A stretch of DNA of 14,611 bases from Gammaproteobacteria bacterium. GTDB taxonomy: Bacteria > Pseudomonadota > Gammaproteobacteria > Chromatiales > Chromatiaceae. Positions 13,521 to 14,611 of the stretch are shown here, piece after piece. The notes under the pieces were generated by a model that saw only the letters and a program-made list of their open reading frames with translations, was not told where the DNA came from and did no database searches. Every line of letters starts with the position of its first letter. Position 1 is the first letter of the stretch. Location: NCBI GenBank assembly GCA_006227775.1, contig SBFV01000239.1, forward strand, positions 1-14,611, given 5' to 3'. A program made the position numbers and the translations under genes.

Positions 13521-14611
13521 ATGCCCGACCCCGACCAGTCCCCGCTCCCCGGCTCATCCTCCAGGAAAATCCACTTGGGCAGGGGGCTCCCTGCCCTGCT
13601 TGCGCTCCTGCTCCTGCAGGGCCTCCTCCTTGGCCAGGCCCACGCCTTTTTTCCGGCGACCGATGTGGAGCCCGCCCGGGTGCTCGTCGTCCACGCCTAC
13701 AGCCAGGATGACCCCTGGACCAAGCGCCAGCACGAGGGCTTCGTCACCGGTCTCAAGGAGGCACTGCCGGTCCCCCCCCTCGTCAGGACCGAGTATCTGG
13801 ACGCCGAACGGCTGGGCCGGGTGTCGGGTTATACCACCTGGTTCGCCGACTACCTGGGCCAGAAATACCAGGATTTTCAACCCCAGATCCTCTACGTCAC
13901 CGATGACGAGGGCCTCCGTCTCGGCCTGGAGGTCCAGGCGCGGAGCTTCCCGCGCACCCCCTTGGTCTTCTCCGGGGTGGAGGATGATCCGGTGCAGGCG
14001 GACCTGAAGCCTGACCTCCAGACGGGCGTCTTCGAAAAAAGGGCCATCGGCCCCAACCTGGACCTGCTGCAGGGCTTCGCCGACGCCGGTGAGGACATCG
14101 TCATGGTCGGCGACGGTTCTCAGGCCTCCCGCGCCCTCCTCCAGGAGATCGAGGCTGAGCTGGCCCAGCGACCGGCGATGAAGGTTCACACCATCTCCGG
14201 CGCCAGCCTGGAGGCCCTGTTGGCCCGCCTCGCCGAAACCCCGGGTCCCCTCCTGCTCACCTCCCTCAGGAGGGTCAAGGATCCGAACGGCCGGGTCCTT
14301 GATCCGGAGCAGGTGATTCCTCTCATCGTCGCTGGCCGCGATGCCGTCCTGACGATGGAAGACGCCTACTGGTTCGACGGCGTACTCGGTGGCTACCTGA
14401 CCAGTGGCCTGGCCCAGGGCCGAAGCGCCGCCCGCCTGGCTGCCGCTCACCTGGCGGGCCGTCCCCTCAAGGAGCTGCCACCGGTCACGGACAGCCCCAA
14501 TGAATACCTCTTCGACGACGCCCGTCTCGCTGCCCTGGATCTCCAACTGCCGGAGGATATCGCCCATGAGGCGCGGCTGATCAATCACCGGATGGGTCTG
14601 GTCGCGCGCTA
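13521..14611 (+). CDS. ABC-substrate-binding-like periplasmic protein or sensor, 5' part (runs off the window)
   Basis: The frame is open from ATG 13521 to the window end (363 codons plus two bases), so no stop is seen. A signal sequence or signal anchor spans about residues 18-42 (LPALLALLLLQGLLLGQAHA). A two-lobed periplasmic-binding-protein-like domain follows. It begins ARVLVVHAYSQDDPWTKRQH, a form typical of the HSYHxxxPWT start found in sensor kinases and diguanylate cyclases with an ABC-substrate-binding input domain. The stretch NEYLFDDARLAALDLQLPED and then ARLINHRMGLVARY resembles the end of that input domain, normally followed by a membrane helix and a signalling domain. This is inference, since the rest is missing. 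It starts 27 bp after the ferredoxin-reductase stop; no strong ribosome site is seen. Confidence 0.75.
   Translation, partial: MPDPDQSPLPGSSSRKIHLGRGLPALLALLLLQGLLLGQAHAFFPATDVEPARVLVVHAYSQDDPWTKRQHEGFVTGLKEALPVPPLVRTEYLDAERLGRVSGYTTWFADYLGQKYQDFQPQILYVTDDEGLRLGLEVQARSFPRTPLVFSGVEDDPVQADLKPDLQTGVFEKRAIGPNLDLLQGFADAGEDIVMVGDGSQASRALLQEIEAELAQRPAMKVHTISGASLEALLARLAETPGPLLLTSLRRVKDPNGRVLDPEQVIPLIVAGRDAVLTMEDAYWFDGVLGGYLTSGLAQGRSAARLAAAHLAGRPLKELPPVTDSPNEYLFDDARLAALDLQLPEDIAHEARLINHRMGLVAR

Noticed and set aside
13554..14588. - strand open frame (344 codons) opposite the sensor-like gene
   Set aside because: The + strand has a signal peptide and a recognisable binding-protein domain; the antisense frame is Gly/Gln/Val-rich with no motif.

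Overview
This is a GC-rich proteobacterial window. The nap operon architecture, a DsrC/TusE-family protein and the sulfur-metabolism flavour suggest a gammaproteobacterium of the Chromatiales or purple-sulfur type. That placement is an inference from gene content, not a taxonomic assignment.

Region 1 (1-4117, + strand) is the 3' part of a periplasmic nitrate reductase operon: partial napA, then napG, napH and napB, then a CBS-domain protein. napG/napH and napH/napB are each coupled by an ATGA overlap. No napC follows napB, so NapG/NapH are the only quinol-side partners visible here. NapH carries an unusual C-terminal tail of seven degenerate 18-bp repeats.

Region 2 (4090-6253) holds a LysR-type regulator on the - strand, whose 3' end overlaps the CBS gene. 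A 466-bp regulatory gap follows, then a + strand DsrC/TusE-family protein that lacks both functional cysteines (RspA-like) and has an extra ~105-residue N-terminal beta-rich domain. The gap contains a perfect 17-bp palindrome with the classic LysR spacing ATC-N9-GAT, a repeated 11-mer, a REP-like hairpin and a possible structured leader.

Region 3 (6250-11013, - strand) is a four-gene cluster read leftwards: 3-hydroxyacyl-CoA dehydrogenase, Old Yellow Enzyme-type FMN/4Fe-4S/FAD reductase, short-chain dehydrogenase, and acetoacetate decarboxylase-family protein. Together they look like an acyl-CoA or ketone conversion module whose substrate cannot be read from the sequence. Its last gene meets the DsrC-like gene at a shared TTAA stop.

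Region 4 (11014-14611) holds a non-coding stretch with the likely promoter of the four-gene cluster, a small lipoprotein gene (-), and a divergent + strand gene for a ferredoxin/ferredoxin-reductase-like protein with an N-terminal helix-turn-helix-like region. It ends with the 5' part of a secreted or membrane-anchored ABC-substrate-binding-like sensor protein that runs off the window.

A recurring feature is short-period degenerate tandem repeats (18, 18, 7 and about 16 nt) at four separate sites, two of them inside coding sequences.
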